A stretch of 64,000 bases of DNA from Lysobacteraceae bacterium PS02065 (lineage in GTDB: Bacteria > Pseudomonadota > Gammaproteobacteria > Xanthomonadales > Rhodanobacteraceae). The notes beneath the pieces were generated by a model. It did not search any database. It was given only the letters and a program-made list of their open reading frames with translations, and had not been told where the DNA came from. Every line of letters begins with the position of its first letter. Position 1 is the stretch's first letter. The stretch lies in assembly GCA_029959555.1 (NCBI GenBank), contig JASCPI010000014.1:39450-103449 (forward strand), in the 5' to 3' direction. A program made the translations under genes and the position numbers. Below, piece by piece: positions 29,265-38,276 of this stretch.

Positions 29265-30167
29265 ATGACCACGTTGACCCACCTGCAACGCCTCGAAGCC
29301 GAGAGCATCGACATCCTTCGCGAGGCCGTCGCCGAAGCCGACAATCCGGTCATGCTGTACTCGATCGGCAAGGACAGCGCGGTCATGCTGCATCTCGCGC
29401 GCAAGGCGTTCTTCCCGTCGCGGCCGCCGTTCCCGCTGCTGCACGTCGACACGACGTGGAAGTTCCGCGCGATGTACGAGCTGCGCGACCGTGCCGCGCG
29501 GGAAGCCGGCATGACCCTGCTCGTGCACCGCAATCCGGAGGCGCTCGCGCGCGGCATCAACCCGTTCGAGCACGGTTCGTCGCTGCACACGGATCTCTGG
29601 AAGACCCAGGGCCTCAAGCAGGCCCTCGAGGCGCACGGTTTCGACATCGCGTTCGGCGGCGCGCGCCGCGACGAGGAGAAGTCGCGCGCGAAGGAGCGCG
29701 TGTTCTCGTTCCGCTCGGCCCAGCAGCGCTGGGATCCCAAGGCGCAACGCCCCGAGCTGTGGCGCCTCTACAACGCTCGCCGCAATCCCGGCGAGAGCAT
29801 CCGTGTGTTCCCGCTGTCGAACTGGACCGAGCTCGACATCTGGCAGTACATCGCGCAGGAGCGCATCACGATCGTGCCGTTGTACTTCGCCGCGCCGCGC
29901 CCGGTGGTCGCACGCGACGGCCAATGGATCGTCGTCGACGACGACCGCATGCCGCTGCGCGACGGCGAGGTGCCGCAGACGCGTACGGTGCGCTTCCGCA
30001 CGCTCGGCTGCTGGCCGCTGACCGCGGCAGTCGAATCGGAAGCCTCGACGCTCGAGGCGATCGTCGACGAGATGCTCGCCACGCGCACCAGCGAACGCCA
30101 GGGCCGCCTCATCGACCGCGACGTGAGCGGTTCGATGGAGAAGAAGAAGACCGAGGGCTATTTCTGA
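29265..30167 (+). CDS. cysD: Sulfate adenylyltransferase subunit 2 (CysD)
   Basis: A 300-residue PP-loop ATPase. It has [17 protein letters not shown] (PP motif), [18 protein letters not shown], the conserved [20 protein letters not shown] and the C-terminal [12 protein letters not shown]. With CysN it makes adenosine 5'-phosphosulfate from ATP and sulfate. The start [14 protein letters not shown] is typical; an in-frame ATG eight codons earlier (29241) is the alternative, and neither has a strong ribosome site. The stop overlaps the ATG of cysNC (TGATG). Confidence 0.96.
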   Translation: MTTLTHLQRLEAESIDILREAVAEADNPVMLYSIGKDSAVMLHLARKAFFPSRPPFPLLHVDTTWKFRAMYELRDRAAREAGMTLLVHRNPEALARGINPFEHGSSLHTDLWKTQGLKQALEAHGFDIAFGGARRDEEKSRAKERVFSFRSAQQRWDPKAQRPELWRLYNARRNPGESIRVFPLSNWTELDIWQYIAQERITIVPLYFAAPRPVVARDGQWIVVDDDRMPLRDGEVPQTRTVRFRTLGCWPLTAAVESEASTLEAIVDEMLATRTSERQGRLIDRDVSGSMEKKKTEGYF

Positions 30168-32056
30168 TGAACGCGCGCCTTGACGACACCCCGCGCGACA
30201 CGTCCGCCGCCGACGGCTCGCTGCTGCGCTTCATCACCTGCGGCAGCGTCGACGACGGCAAGAGCACGCTGATCGGCCGCCTGCTGTACGACTCCAAGTC
30301 GCTGCTCGAGGACCAGCTCGGCACGCTCGAAGCCGATTCGCGCCGCTACGGCACGCAGGGCGACGCGCTCGACTTCGCGCTGCTGCTCGACGGCCTCAGC
30401 GCCGAACGCGAGCAAGGCATCACGATCGACGTGGCCTACCGCTTCTTCGCGACGCCCGCGCGCCGCTTCATCGTCGCCGACACGCCGGGCCACGAGCAAT
30501 ACACGCGCAACATGGTCACGGGCGCCTCGACTGCCGACGTCGCGGTGATCCTCGTCGACGCGCGCAAGGGCCTGCTCGCGCAGACGCGCCGCCACAGCAC
30601 GATCGTCTCGCTGGTCGGCATCCGCCACGTCGTGCTCGCGATCAACAAGCTCGACGCCGTGGACTACTCGCGCGAGGTGTTCGAGCGCATCGATGCCGAC
30701 TACCGCGTGTTCGCCGAGAAGCTCGGCTTCGCTTCGATCACGTCGATCCCGCTGTCGGCCCTGCGCGGCGACAACATGACCGAGGCGCCGAGCGCGAACA
30801 CGCCCTGGTACCGTGGACCGAGCCTGCTCGGTCACCTCGAGACCGTCGAGGTCACGGCCCCGGCCGCGCAAGGTCCGTTGCGCTTCCCGGTGCAATGGGT
30901 CAACCGGCCCGACGCCGATTTCCGCGGCTTTTCGGGCCGCGTGCTCGGCGGCGGCGTGAAGCCCGGCGACGCCGTGCGCGTGCTGCCGTCGGGTCGTACG
31001 AGCCGCGTTGCACGCGTCGTCACGTTCGACGGCGACCTCGATCAGGCCGCCTACGGCCGTTCGGTGACGCTCACGCTCGAGGACGAGATCGACGTCAGCC
31101 GTGGCGACGTCATCGCCGCGGCCGATGCGCCGCCCGCGGTCGCCGACCAGTTCGAGGCGACGATCGTGTGGATGGACGAGGCGCCGCTGCTGCCGGGGCG
31201 CACCTACCTCGTCAAGCTCGGCGCGACGACGGTCAACGGCTCGCTCGGCACGCCGAAGTACCAGATCGAGGTCAACACGCTCGAGCACCACGCCGCGAAG
31301 ACGCTGCAGCTCAACGACATCGGCGTGTGCACGCTCACGCTCGACCGCGCGGTGCCGTTCGATGCCTACACGGACAACCGCGACACCGGCAGCTTCATCG
31401 TCATCGACCGCATGACCCAGCACACGGTCGGCGCCGGCCTGCTGCACTTCGCGCTGCGCCGCTCGCAGAACGTGCACTGGCAGGCGGTCGAGGTCGACAA
31501 GGCCGCGCGCGCGCGCCTCAACGGCCACAAGCCATGCGTCGTCTGGCTGACCGGCCTGTCGGGTTCGGGCAAGTCGACGATCGCCAACGAGCTCGAGCGC
31601 CGCCTGCATGCGCTCGGCGCGCGCACCTACCTGCTCGACGGCGACAACGTGCGCCACGGCCTCAACAAGGACCTCGGCTTCACGGCCGCCGACCGCGTCG
31701 AGAACATCCGCCGCATCGGCGAGGTGGCGAAGCTCATGGTCGATGCCGGCCTCGTCGTGGTCACCGCGTTCATCTCGCCGTTCCGCTCCGAGCGCGAGAT
31801 GGCGCGCCGCCTCGTCGCCGACGGCGAGTTCATCGAGGTGTTCGTCGACACGCCGCTCGCGATCGTCGAGCAGCGCGATCCCAAGGGCCTCTACCGCAAG
31901 GCGCGTGCCGGCGAGCTCAAGAACTTCACCGGCATCGACTCGCCGTACGAGGCGCCCGAATCGCCCGAGGTGCACATCGAGACGACGCGCCAGTCGATCG
32001 AGGACGCCGCCGAGCGCATCGTCGCGGTGCTGCGCGAACGCGGGCTGATCGGCTGA
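30167..32056 (+). CDS. cysNC: Bifunctional sulfate adenylyltransferase subunit 1 / adenylylsulfate kinase (CysNC)
   Basis: A 629-residue fusion. Residues 1-440 are the CysN GTPase: P-loop [29 protein letters not shown], then EF-Tu-like beta-barrel domains. Residues about 450-629 are the APS kinase: second P-loop [15 protein letters not shown], the [15 protein letters not shown] motif and a C-terminal kinase region with [13 protein letters not shown]. The enzyme couples GTP hydrolysis to sulfate adenylylation and then phosphorylates APS to PAPS. It overlaps cysD. This fused form is common in xanthomonads. Confidence 0.97.
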   Translation: MNARLDDTPRDTSAADGSLLRFITCGSVDDGKSTLIGRLLYDSKSLLEDQLGTLEADSRRYGTQGDALDFALLLDGLSAEREQGITIDVAYRFFATPARRFIVADTPGHEQYTRNMVTGASTADVAVILVDARKGLLAQTRRHSTIVSLVGIRHVVLAINKLDAVDYSREVFERIDADYRVFAEKLGFASITSIPLSALRGDNMTEAPSANTPWYRGPSLLGHLETVEVTAPAAQGPLRFPVQWVNRPDADFRGFSGRVLGGGVKPGDAVRVLPSGRTSRVARVVTFDGDLDQAAYGRSVTLTLEDEIDVSRGDVIAAADAPPAVADQFEATIVWMDEAPLLPGRTYLVKLGATTVNGSLGTPKYQIEVNTLEHHAAKTLQLNDIGVCTLTLDRAVPFDAYTDNRDTGSFIVIDRMTQHTVGAGLLHFALRRSQNVHWQAVEVDKAARARLNGHKPCVVWLTGLSGSGKSTIANELERRLHALGARTYLLDGDNVRHGLNKDLGFTAADRVENIRRIGEVAKLMVDAGLVVVTAFISPFRSEREMARRLVADGEFIEVFVDTPLAIVEQRDPKGLYRKARAGELKNFTGIDSPYEAPESPEVHIETTRQSIEDAAERIVAVLRERGLIG

Positions 32057-32150
32057 GCAGGCTCGAACGGTCTCATCGCGGCTGAACGGCGCGCGACGTT
32101 CGCGCACACCGGCTGCAACCAGGCAGCGGCTTGCGACGTATGGTATCGGC

Positions 32151-33023
32151 ATGCAAACACCCGCCCTGCTACGCCGCGCCCTCGCGCTCGCCCTGCTGCT
32201 CGCCGCCACGGTGCTCGCCGGCTGCCGCGGCACGTTCTTCGGCGCGATCAACGCCGGCGTGCGCACGCCGGAGCCCGTCGAATCGGTGGTCTACTCACCC
32301 GCCCACGCCCTCTCGCTCGACGTGTACCGTCCCGCGGCGGCGTCACGCGGCGCACCGGTCGTCGTGTTCTTCTACGGCGGCAGCTGGCGCGGTGGTCGTC
32401 GCGGCGACTATGCGTTCGTCGGCAAGGCGCTGGCGCGTTCGGGCGTGCTGGCCGTCGTCGCCGACTACCGCACGTGGCCGACCGGACGCTTCCCCGATTT
32501 CGCCTACGACGGCGCCGAAGCCCTGCGCTGGGCGCACGACCACGCGGTCGAGCATGGTGGCGATCCCGGTGCGCTGTTCGTCGCCGGGCACTCGGCCGGC
32601 GCACACATCGCGGTGCTTCTCGCGACCGATCCACGCTACCTCGTATCGGTCGGCCTGGTGCCTCATGACCTCGCGGGAGCCATCGGCATCGCCGGACCCT
32701 ACGATTTCCTGCCGATCACCGATCCGGACCTCGTCGACGTATTCGGCGCCGACACGTCGGCCTGGCCGTCGACGCAGCCCGTGAACTTCGTCGACGGCAA
32801 CGAACCGCCTGTCCTGCTCCTGCACGGCCTTGCCGATCGCGTCGTCCTGCCGGCCAACAGTGCGTCGCTCGAGGCGAGCCTGCGCGCGCACGGCGCATCG
32901 GTGACGTACCTGACCTATCCCGGCATCGGTCATTTCCGCATAGCACTCGCGCTGCGCTACCCGCGCCTCGCACCGACACTCGCCGACATGCTCGCCTTCA
33001 TCCGCGAACACGCGCCGCGCTGA
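32151..33023 (+). CDS. Alpha/beta hydrolase lipoprotein (carboxylesterase-like)
   Basis: A 290-residue precursor with a lipoprotein signal peptide, lipobox LAGC with Cys25 as the lipidated residue. The hydrolase domain (BD-FAE/esterase-like) has the oxyanion FFYGGSWRGG, the nucleophile elbow AGHSAGAH, an Asp in HGLADRVV and a His in GIGHFRI. It probably hydrolyses small ester substrates at the periplasmic or outer-membrane surface. It sits 94 bases after cysNC, with no evident functional link, and converges with an extensin-like gene. Confidence 0.85.
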   Translation: MQTPALLRRALALALLLAATVLAGCRGTFFGAINAGVRTPEPVESVVYSPAHALSLDVYRPAAASRGAPVVVFFYGGSWRGGRRGDYAFVGKALARSGVLAVVADYRTWPTGRFPDFAYDGAEALRWAHDHAVEHGGDPGALFVAGHSAGAHIAVLLATDPRYLVSVGLVPHDLAGAIGIAGPYDFLPITDPDLVDVFGADTSAWPSTQPVNFVDGNEPPVLLLHGLADRVVLPANSASLEASLRAHGASVTYLTYPGIGHFRIALALRYPRLAPTLADMLAFIREHAPR

Positions 33024-33030
33024 CGCGGCA

Positions 33031-33729
33031 TCAGCGGCAGGCGCCGAAGCCGCCGCGGTCGAAGTGGAAGTGATCGCGATGCGCAGTGTTGTAGTCGGGG
33101 CCGAGCGCCGAGCCGAAGAAGCCGCAGGCGCCGCGGTGGACCTCGTGCAGGAAGCGGCCTTTCGCGCCGTCGTCGTCCCAGTGTGCGAGTACGCGGACAC
33201 GCGAGCCGTCGTCGAGCACGAAGCCGGTGAGATCGATCGCATCGGCCGTGGCGTGGCGGCTGCGCGGACCCGTGGCCCGGCTGTAGGTATTGCGGCAGGC
33301 GTAGCTGCCGGCATGTTCGAAGCGCACGACGCGATGCCCGAGGTGGTCACGCGCCGCAGGTTCGAGCACGTGGCGCTCCCACAGCGCGAACGCCACGGCG
33401 GTACGGCATGACAGGGAAAGGGACGGTCCATGACCGGCTCGCGTCGACGTCAGCATGACGGCATCACGGAAGCCGCAGCCTTCGCCCGTGACGCGGTCCG
33501 GCAGCTCGCGGAACCCGAAGCCGGATGTTGCGAGCGCGGCGCGGCAGGCATCGCCGTCGCGATCCAGCCGCGCGAGCTTGAGGCGGGTCAGGACATTGGG
33601 CGTGTCCGCAATGTCGAGCGGGCGCCACGGCAACCAGCGGTCCTCGACGACGAGGCGGCCTTCACGGTGCAGATGCCACAGGCCGAGCAAGCACGCGAGC
33701 ACCGCCAGGGCCGCGATCCAACGCCGCAC
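33031..33729 (-). CDS. Extensin-like protein (probable M15-type peptidase fold)
   Basis: A 232-residue protein starting at GTG. A membrane/signal helix (WIAALAVLACLLGLWHL) is followed by the extensin-like C-terminal domain, with RHATADAIDLTGF and HRDHFHFD. The spacing (His, then Asp, then His-x-His) matches the zinc site of LAS/M15 D-alanyl-D-alanine peptidases, so a peptidoglycan-active metalloenzyme is plausible. Cys residues in RTAVAFALWER-flanking and ACRNTYSR regions may form disulfides. It starts three bases after the stop of the small hypothetical protein gene. Confidence 0.82.
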   Translation of the reverse strand: MRRWIAALAVLACLLGLWHLHREGRLVVEDRWLPWRPLDIADTPNVLTRLKLARLDRDGDACRAALATSGFGFRELPDRVTGEGCGFRDAVMLTSTRAGHGPSLSLSCRTAVAFALWERHVLEPAARDHLGHRVVRFEHAGSYACRNTYSRATGPRSRHATADAIDLTGFVLDDGSRVRVLAHWDDDGAKGRFLHEVHRGACGFFGSALGPDYNTAHRDHFHFDRGGFGACR

Positions 33730-33732
33730 GGA

Positions 33733-34023
33733 TCACTCGTCGTCGATGATCTCGAGCGCGACGCCGAGATCCTCGGCCAGCGCTTCGGCGGCATCGCGCA
33801 CGCGGCGCGCCGTGTAGTCGTTCGGCGCCTCGACCTCGATCGCGTGGAAGCCGGGGCCGACGTCGTCCGGCAATCCCGCCGAACTCGAATCGTCGTCATC
33901 CATGTGCGGCATGAGGTCGTCGACTTCCTCGACGTGCTCGATGCCTTCGATCGAGCCGATCAGATTGATCATCGTTCTCGCGGCATCGTCGCTGCCGGTG
34001 AGGCGCAGGTGCACGGTGGGCAT
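33733..34023 (-). CDS. Small acidic hypothetical protein
   Basis: The 96-residue product has no membrane helix or signal peptide. It begins MPTVHLRLTGSDDAARTMINLIGSIEGIEHVEEVDDL, has an acidic linker (MDDDDSSSAGLPDD) and a second alpha/beta segment (FHAIEVEAPNDYTARRVRDAAEALAEDLG). The pattern suggests two ferredoxin-like (beta-alpha-beta) half-domains, possibly regulatory. No family recognised. It is just upstream of the extensin-like gene and may be cotranscribed with AsmA. Confidence 0.65.
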   Translation of the reverse strand: MPTVHLRLTGSDDAARTMINLIGSIEGIEHVEEVDDLMPHMDDDDSSSAGLPDDVGPGFHAIEVEAPNDYTARRVRDAAEALAEDLGVALEIIDDE

Positions 34024-34091
34024 GGCGGTTCTCCTGGAGCGTCGAAGACAGTAGACCTCGCGGCCACGGAATCGCCGCGTAACGCGGCGCG

Positions 34092-36242
34092 CTACTTCGC
34101 CTTCACGGCGGGCTTGGGCGGCGCTTCCGGTTTGCCTGCCCTGGCGCGCCCCTGCATCTCCTCGAGCAGTTCGCCGCAGCGGTCCGGCTCGCCATGGCTC
34201 GGCGCGATGAGCGGGATCAGCGCGGCCGCAGGCGCCGCGAAGATGCCGAGCACGAGCGCGCCGCCTCCGCGCGCAATCAGCGGCCCCTTCTTCACGCCGA
34301 CATCGGGCGACGCGAACGTGCCCTTCACGTACAGCGGCGAACGCAGCGACAGGATGCGCAGGCCACGCGTGTGCGGGCGCACGTCGAGCGCGAGCGCCTC
34401 CTCGCCGAAATCGACCGAACCTTCGACGTTGATGATCGCGTCCTCGGTGTCGAGCACGAACAGCTGCGACTCCATGACGCCGTCCTTCGCGACGAGATGC
34501 GTCGCGGCACAATGGATGGCCACATCCTTGTCGCCGAACAGGCGCGTGATGACGATGTTGGCGAGGTTGAGGCCGGCCATCTCGAGCAGGCTCTTGCTGA
34601 TCGCGCCGTCGTTGACGAGCAGTTTGACTTCGCCCGTCGCGGTGCCGAGCAGCGCGGCGATCGAATTGCCCTTCGCGCCGAGCGCGATCGAGCCGTTGAT
34701 CTCGCCGAAGCTCGTCTGCATCGGCGCGAAATCGGGGAACATCTCCTTGAGGCGCAGGCCGCTCAGGGTCACGTCGACGTGGCCGTTCATCGGCTTCGCA
34801 TTGCCGTCGAGCGCGATGCGCGACTGCACGCGCCCTCCGGCGAGTCCGAAGCGCAGCGGCACGAGCTGCAGTCGCCCGTTCTCGAGCAGGATGCGCGCAT
34901 GCACGTCGTCGACCGGAAGATCCTTGGTCTGCACGACGCGCTTGCCGGCGAAATCGACGTCGGCGTCCATGACCGACCAGCGATCCGTCTCGAACGCCTC
35001 GACCGGCAGCACCTTGCCGGCCGGCGGCGCGGGCGCGGCCTTGCCGCCGTCCGACCCGTCGTCGGCACCGACGAGCGGGCCGAGATCCGAGAACTGCAGG
35101 AGGTCGGAGGTCAACGCACCGACCAGCAGCGGACGCGGCTCGCGGTCGATGTAGGTCGCCGACCCGGAGAGGTCGCTGTTGCCGACGCGGCCCGTGAAGT
35201 CCTCGTACTCGTAGAGGCTGCCCTTCTCGCGCAGCGTCGCGGTGAGATGGCCTTCGGTCGCGAAAGGTGGCGTTTCGGGCAGCGCGACGCCGGTCAGCGG
35301 GAACAGGTCCGCCATGCTCTTGCCCGACAGCCAGAGGCGCAGGTCGAGCGCGGCGAGTTCGGCGGGATCGGTCAGCGTGCCGACGAACGCGATGCGCGTC
35401 GTGCCGACCTGCAGGCGCGCCTGGATCGGGAACGGATCGTCGGGCGCACGGATCGCGAGCAGCCCGCCCGAACGCCCGCGGCCGGTAAACGGCATGCCGC
35501 GGAACGAGCCGCTCGCGCGCCAGGCGAATTCGTAGCCGCGCACGGCGTCGCGTTCGCGGCGCGTCTGCTGTTTGGCGGCATCGTCGCGGAAGCGCTTCGC
35601 GCCGGCTTCGCCGATCGCCTTGGCCGATTCGGCGCGCTCCTCGTTCTTCTGCTCGTCGAGGATCTGTTCGAACGACATCGGCGCGCCGAGCGGCTCGAGT
35701 TCGATGTCGATCTTCGCGCGCTCGATCGCGTCATCGAGCACGATGTGTGCGCGATCGAGCGAGATGCTGCCGAGATCCATCGTCCAGCCAGGGCCATCGT
35801 CGGACGGATCGAGTTCGAAGGTCCAGTTGTTGCGGCCGTCGGAAAGACGCTGCAGGTCGACGTCGGCGCCCGACACACGCACGTGCGGCACCTTGACCGT
35901 GCGCTTGAGAAGCGGCCACGGCGACACCGCGAACGCGACTTCGTCGACTTCGGCCATCTCGCCCGTGGTCTTCCAGTCGGGTTGGCCCACCGCGAGTTCA
36001 CGAGCCGTCACGTGCGGCCAGGGAATCCAGCCTTTCGTGCCATCCTCGCGTTCGACGCGCCGCCAGTCGACGCTGAGGTCGCCGCGGATCGCGAACGGAC
36101 GTTTGATGACCGCCGAGATGCGCTCGCCGATCCACGGCCGCGCGCGATTCCAGTCGTACAGCGCGACGAACACGATCGCGCCTGCAACGAGCAGCACGAG
36201 GATCACGACGAACCACGTACCGAGGCGGACGACGGGCCTCAC
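34092..36242 (-). CDS. AsmA family protein
   Basis: The 716-residue protein has an N-terminal membrane helix (WFVVILVLLVAGAIVFVALY) and a large periplasmic domain rich in beta-strands. AsmA hallmarks are FAIRGDLSVDWRR, VPHVRVSGADVDLQRLSDGRNNWTF-type repeats and a C-terminal repeat region (MADLFPLTGVALP through LNLANIVITRLFGDKD). Related proteins (AsmA, TamB, YhdP) form bridge-like lipid conduits between membranes. It starts with GTG at 36242. The Ala/Lys-rich C-terminus follows a weakly hydrophobic stretch. Confidence 0.9.
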   Translation of the reverse strand: MRPVVRLGTWFVVILVLLVAGAIVFVALYDWNRARPWIGERISAVIKRPFAIRGDLSVDWRRVEREDGTKGWIPWPHVTARELAVGQPDWKTTGEMAEVDEVAFAVSPWPLLKRTVKVPHVRVSGADVDLQRLSDGRNNWTFELDPSDDGPGWTMDLGSISLDRAHIVLDDAIERAKIDIELEPLGAPMSFEQILDEQKNEERAESAKAIGEAGAKRFRDDAAKQQTRRERDAVRGYEFAWRASGSFRGMPFTGRGRSGGLLAIRAPDDPFPIQARLQVGTTRIAFVGTLTDPAELAALDLRLWLSGKSMADLFPLTGVALPETPPFATEGHLTATLREKGSLYEYEDFTGRVGNSDLSGSATYIDREPRPLLVGALTSDLLQFSDLGPLVGADDGSDGGKAAPAPPAGKVLPVEAFETDRWSVMDADVDFAGKRVVQTKDLPVDDVHARILLENGRLQLVPLRFGLAGGRVQSRIALDGNAKPMNGHVDVTLSGLRLKEMFPDFAPMQTSFGEINGSIALGAKGNSIAALLGTATGEVKLLVNDGAISKSLLEMAGLNLANIVITRLFGDKDVAIHCAATHLVAKDGVMESQLFVLDTEDAIINVEGSVDFGEEALALDVRPHTRGLRILSLRSPLYVKGTFASPDVGVKKGPLIARGGGALVLGIFAAPAAALIPLIAPSHGEPDRCGELLEEMQGRARAGKPEAPPKPAVKAK

Positions 36243-36369
36243 CGGCCTGCCCCGGATTCGATGTTTCGGTCTTCAGGCCAGCCGACAGTAAATCGCACGA
36301 CGCAGGCGAACCGCGTGACCACGAGTGATGCGTGCAATGGCAGCGTTTGCACAGACATGCCCGGCATCG

Positions 36370-36816
36370 TCACAGCACCGACTGGCGCGGATAGTGGATG
36401 CGGTGGATGCCGAGCGCGTTGTAGCGCCGCGCGTAGATCGGATGCGCGAACGTGAGCACGTCGGTGGCGCGCGCGGTCGATTCGTCATCCGGCGCGTAGG
36501 CGAACACGAACGCTCCGCCCTTGTCGGCGATCTTGCGATCGTCGTCGAGGTAGCCGAACTCGGTGCCGACCGCACGCACGACGGTCTGCTGTGCCTTCTC
36601 GATCAGGTTCGAGCCGTCGGTCGTTTCGAGCAGGTCGACGACGAAACGGCCGTCGGCGACCGCCACGTCCTCGCGCGCGAAACCTGCATCGAGGAAGCGG
36701 ATCTCCACGATCTTCGCGCGTTCCTCGCTCTCGAACGCCGCAACGACGTAGTGCAGCGGGTAGAACACCCCCATCGAGGTGTCCGATTCCTTGAAGAAAT
36801 CCCAGTGCTTGCGCAT
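36370..36816 (-). CDS. Hypothetical protein, possibly a two-domain alpha/beta protein
   Basis: The 148-residue product has no signal or membrane helix. It begins MRKHWDFFKESDTSMGVFYPLHYVVAAFESEERAKIVE and ends with a basic IHYPRQSVL segment. Alternating strands and helices suggest a compact domain with an acidic middle region. No family is recognised. I placed the start at ATG 36816 because GGAGG lies seven bases upstream; another ATG two codons earlier sits too close to that site. The upstream neighbour is the DAHP synthase gene, whose stop is 70 bases away. Confidence 0.7.
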   Translation of the reverse strand: MRKHWDFFKESDTSMGVFYPLHYVVAAFESEERAKIVEIRFLDAGFAREDVAVADGRFVVDLLETTDGSNLIEKAQQTVVRAVGTEFGYLDDDRKIADKGGAFVFAYAPDDESTARATDVLTFAHPIYARRYNALGIHRIHYPRQSVL

Positions 36817-36885
36817 GGCCATCCTCCGTTGGGGATGGCCACGACTCTAGTCACGCGGTTCCGACCGTCACATGAACACGCGGCC

Positions 36886-37962
36886 TCACGCGGCGGCGAC
36901 GCTCCTCGTCGCAGCACGGCGTTCACGTACGGCGGCGGCCAGCACCTCGAGCACGCGCACCGAGTCGTCCCAGCCGATGCAGCCGTCGGTGATGCTCTGC
37001 CCGTAGGTCGCCGCACGACCCGCAACGAGGTCCTGGCGGCCCGCGACGAGGTGGCTCTCGACCATGAGGCCGAAGATGCGCGTGTCGCCTGTCGCGATGC
37101 GCGAGGCGACATCGGCGACGACACGTGGCTGGTTGGACGGGTCCTTCGCACTGTTGGCGTGGCTGGCGTCGATCATGAGGCGCGGCACGCGGCCGGCCTT
37201 CGCGAGCAACGCGACCGCGGCGTCGACGCTCGCGGCGTCGTAGTTCGGCGTACGGCCACCGCGCAGGATGACGTGGCAGTCGCGGTTGCCGGTCGTCGTC
37301 GCGATCGCCGAACGGCCATCCTTCGTGACCGCCATGAAATGATGCGGCGAGGCCGCGGCCTGGATCGCGTCGACGGCGATGCCGACACCGCCGTCGGTGC
37401 CGTTCTTGAAGCCGACCGGACACGACAGGCCGGAGGCCATCTCGCGATGCACCTGACTTTCGGTCGTGCGCGCGCCGATCGCGCCCCAGGCGACGAGGTC
37501 GGCGATGTACTGCGGCGTGATCATGTCGAGGAACTCGCATCCGGCCGGCAGGCCCATCGCGTTGATGTCGCGCAGCAGGCCGCGTGCGAGTCGCAAGCCC
37601 TTGTCGATGCGGAAGCTGCCGTCGAGGTCCGGATCGTTGATGAGGCCCTTCCAGCCGACCGTCGTGCGCGGCTTCTCGAAGTACACGCGCATGACGATCT
37701 CGAGGTCGTCGCCGAAGCGTTCGCGCTGCGCGAGCAGGCGTCGCGCGTAGTCGAGCGCGGCCGTCGTGTCGTGGATCGAGCACGGTCCCATGACCACGAC
37801 GAGGCGGTCGTCGCTGCCGGCGAGGCTCGCGTGCACGGCCTGGCGTGCAGCGCTCACGACCGCGGCGGTGCGGTCGTCGGCGGGAATCTCGTGCATGACC
37901 TCGGCAGGCGTGCTGACGGTCTGGATGGCCTGGATGCGCAGGTCGTCGGTGGGGCGGTGCAT
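36886..37962 (-). CDS. aroG: 3-deoxy-7-phosphoheptulonate (DAHP) synthase, class I
   Basis: The 358-residue length fits the E. coli AroG/AroF/AroH type. Conserved segments: VVMGPCSIHD, MRVYFEKPRTTVGWKGLINDP, GARTTESQVHRE, VGFKNGTDGGVGIAVDA, ILRGGRTPNYD, LMIDASHANSAKD and LMVESHLVAGRQD. It condenses phosphoenolpyruvate and erythrose 4-phosphate in the first shikimate step; metal ligands include the Cys of GPCS. The isozyme's feedback inhibitor cannot be read from sequence. Transcription passes through a leader with an aromatic-codon peptide and terminator, described separately. The start MHRPTDDLRIQAIQ was chosen because the frame upstream runs into that leader. Confidence 0.96.
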   Translation of the reverse strand: MHRPTDDLRIQAIQTVSTPAEVMHEIPADDRTAAVVSAARQAVHASLAGSDDRLVVVMGPCSIHDTTAALDYARRLLAQRERFGDDLEIVMRVYFEKPRTTVGWKGLINDPDLDGSFRIDKGLRLARGLLRDINAMGLPAGCEFLDMITPQYIADLVAWGAIGARTTESQVHREMASGLSCPVGFKNGTDGGVGIAVDAIQAAASPHHFMAVTKDGRSAIATTTGNRDCHVILRGGRTPNYDAASVDAAVALLAKAGRVPRLMIDASHANSAKDPSNQPRVVADVASRIATGDTRIFGLMVESHLVAGRQDLVAGRAATYGQSITDGCIGWDDSVRVLEVLAAAVRERRAATRSVAAA

Positions 37963-37999
37963 GGTCGTTCTCCGGGGCTTGTCGTTCGGGCGGCCATGA

Positions 38000-38028
38000 A
38001 AAAAGCCGCCTCGTGTGGGGCGGCTTTC
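38000..38028 (-). terminator. Intrinsic terminator in the aroG leader (attenuator)
   Basis: On the minus strand a 9-bp stem AAAGCCGCC / GGCGGCTTT with an 8-base loop runs into a tract of six T. It ends 38 bases before the aroG ATG. Being upstream of the gene, it must act as an attenuator or end a separate transcript. Confidence 0.9.
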
Positions 38029-38050
38029 GTGGGGGATCCGGTGTGTCCGT

Positions 38051-38067
38051 GCGATCGCTACGATCGC
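38051..38067 (-). promoter_or_regulatory. Stem-loop at the leader peptide stop codon
   Basis: A perfect 7-bp inverted repeat (gcgatcg / cgatcgc) whose three-base loop contains the TAG stop of the leader ORF on the minus strand. A structure here could be melted or masked depending on where the ribosome stalls. The competing antiterminator pairing has not been fully worked out. Confidence 0.6.
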
Positions 38068-38138
38068 CGTCCGTCCTCCGCGTGCCGCGCGCGGTCGTGG
38101 CGATACCAGCAATAAAATCGGCGGCAGGGACGGTTCAT
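38058..38138 (-). CDS. Leader peptide of the aroG attenuator
   Basis: A 26-codon ORF (ATG to TAG) ahead of aroG. The peptide begins MNRPCRR and then reads Phe-Tyr-Cys-Trp-Tyr (codons TTT TAT TGC TGG TAT), four aromatic residues in five, followed by a charged tail. Trp, Tyr and Phe are the end products of the pathway started by AroG. The layout (peptide with regulatory codons, hairpin at its stop, U-tract terminator, structural gene) matches ribosome-mediated attenuation as in trp and phe operons. No clear ribosome-binding site precedes the ATG, which weakens the call. The promoter is not defined. Ribosome stalling at these codons under aromatic starvation is inferred, not shown. Confidence 0.75.
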   Translation of the reverse strand: MNRPCRRFYCWYRHDRARHAEDGRRS

Positions 38139-38276
38139 GGCGTGCTTGATAACACGCCCCGGCAGCCGCCACCACCGTTGCTTTCGCAACCAAACGTGAA
38201 TGCCCCGTGCATCGCACCCGCCACGCGTGGCGACGCACGGGCACAATGCGGCACCTTCGACGCGAGCCCGATCCCG

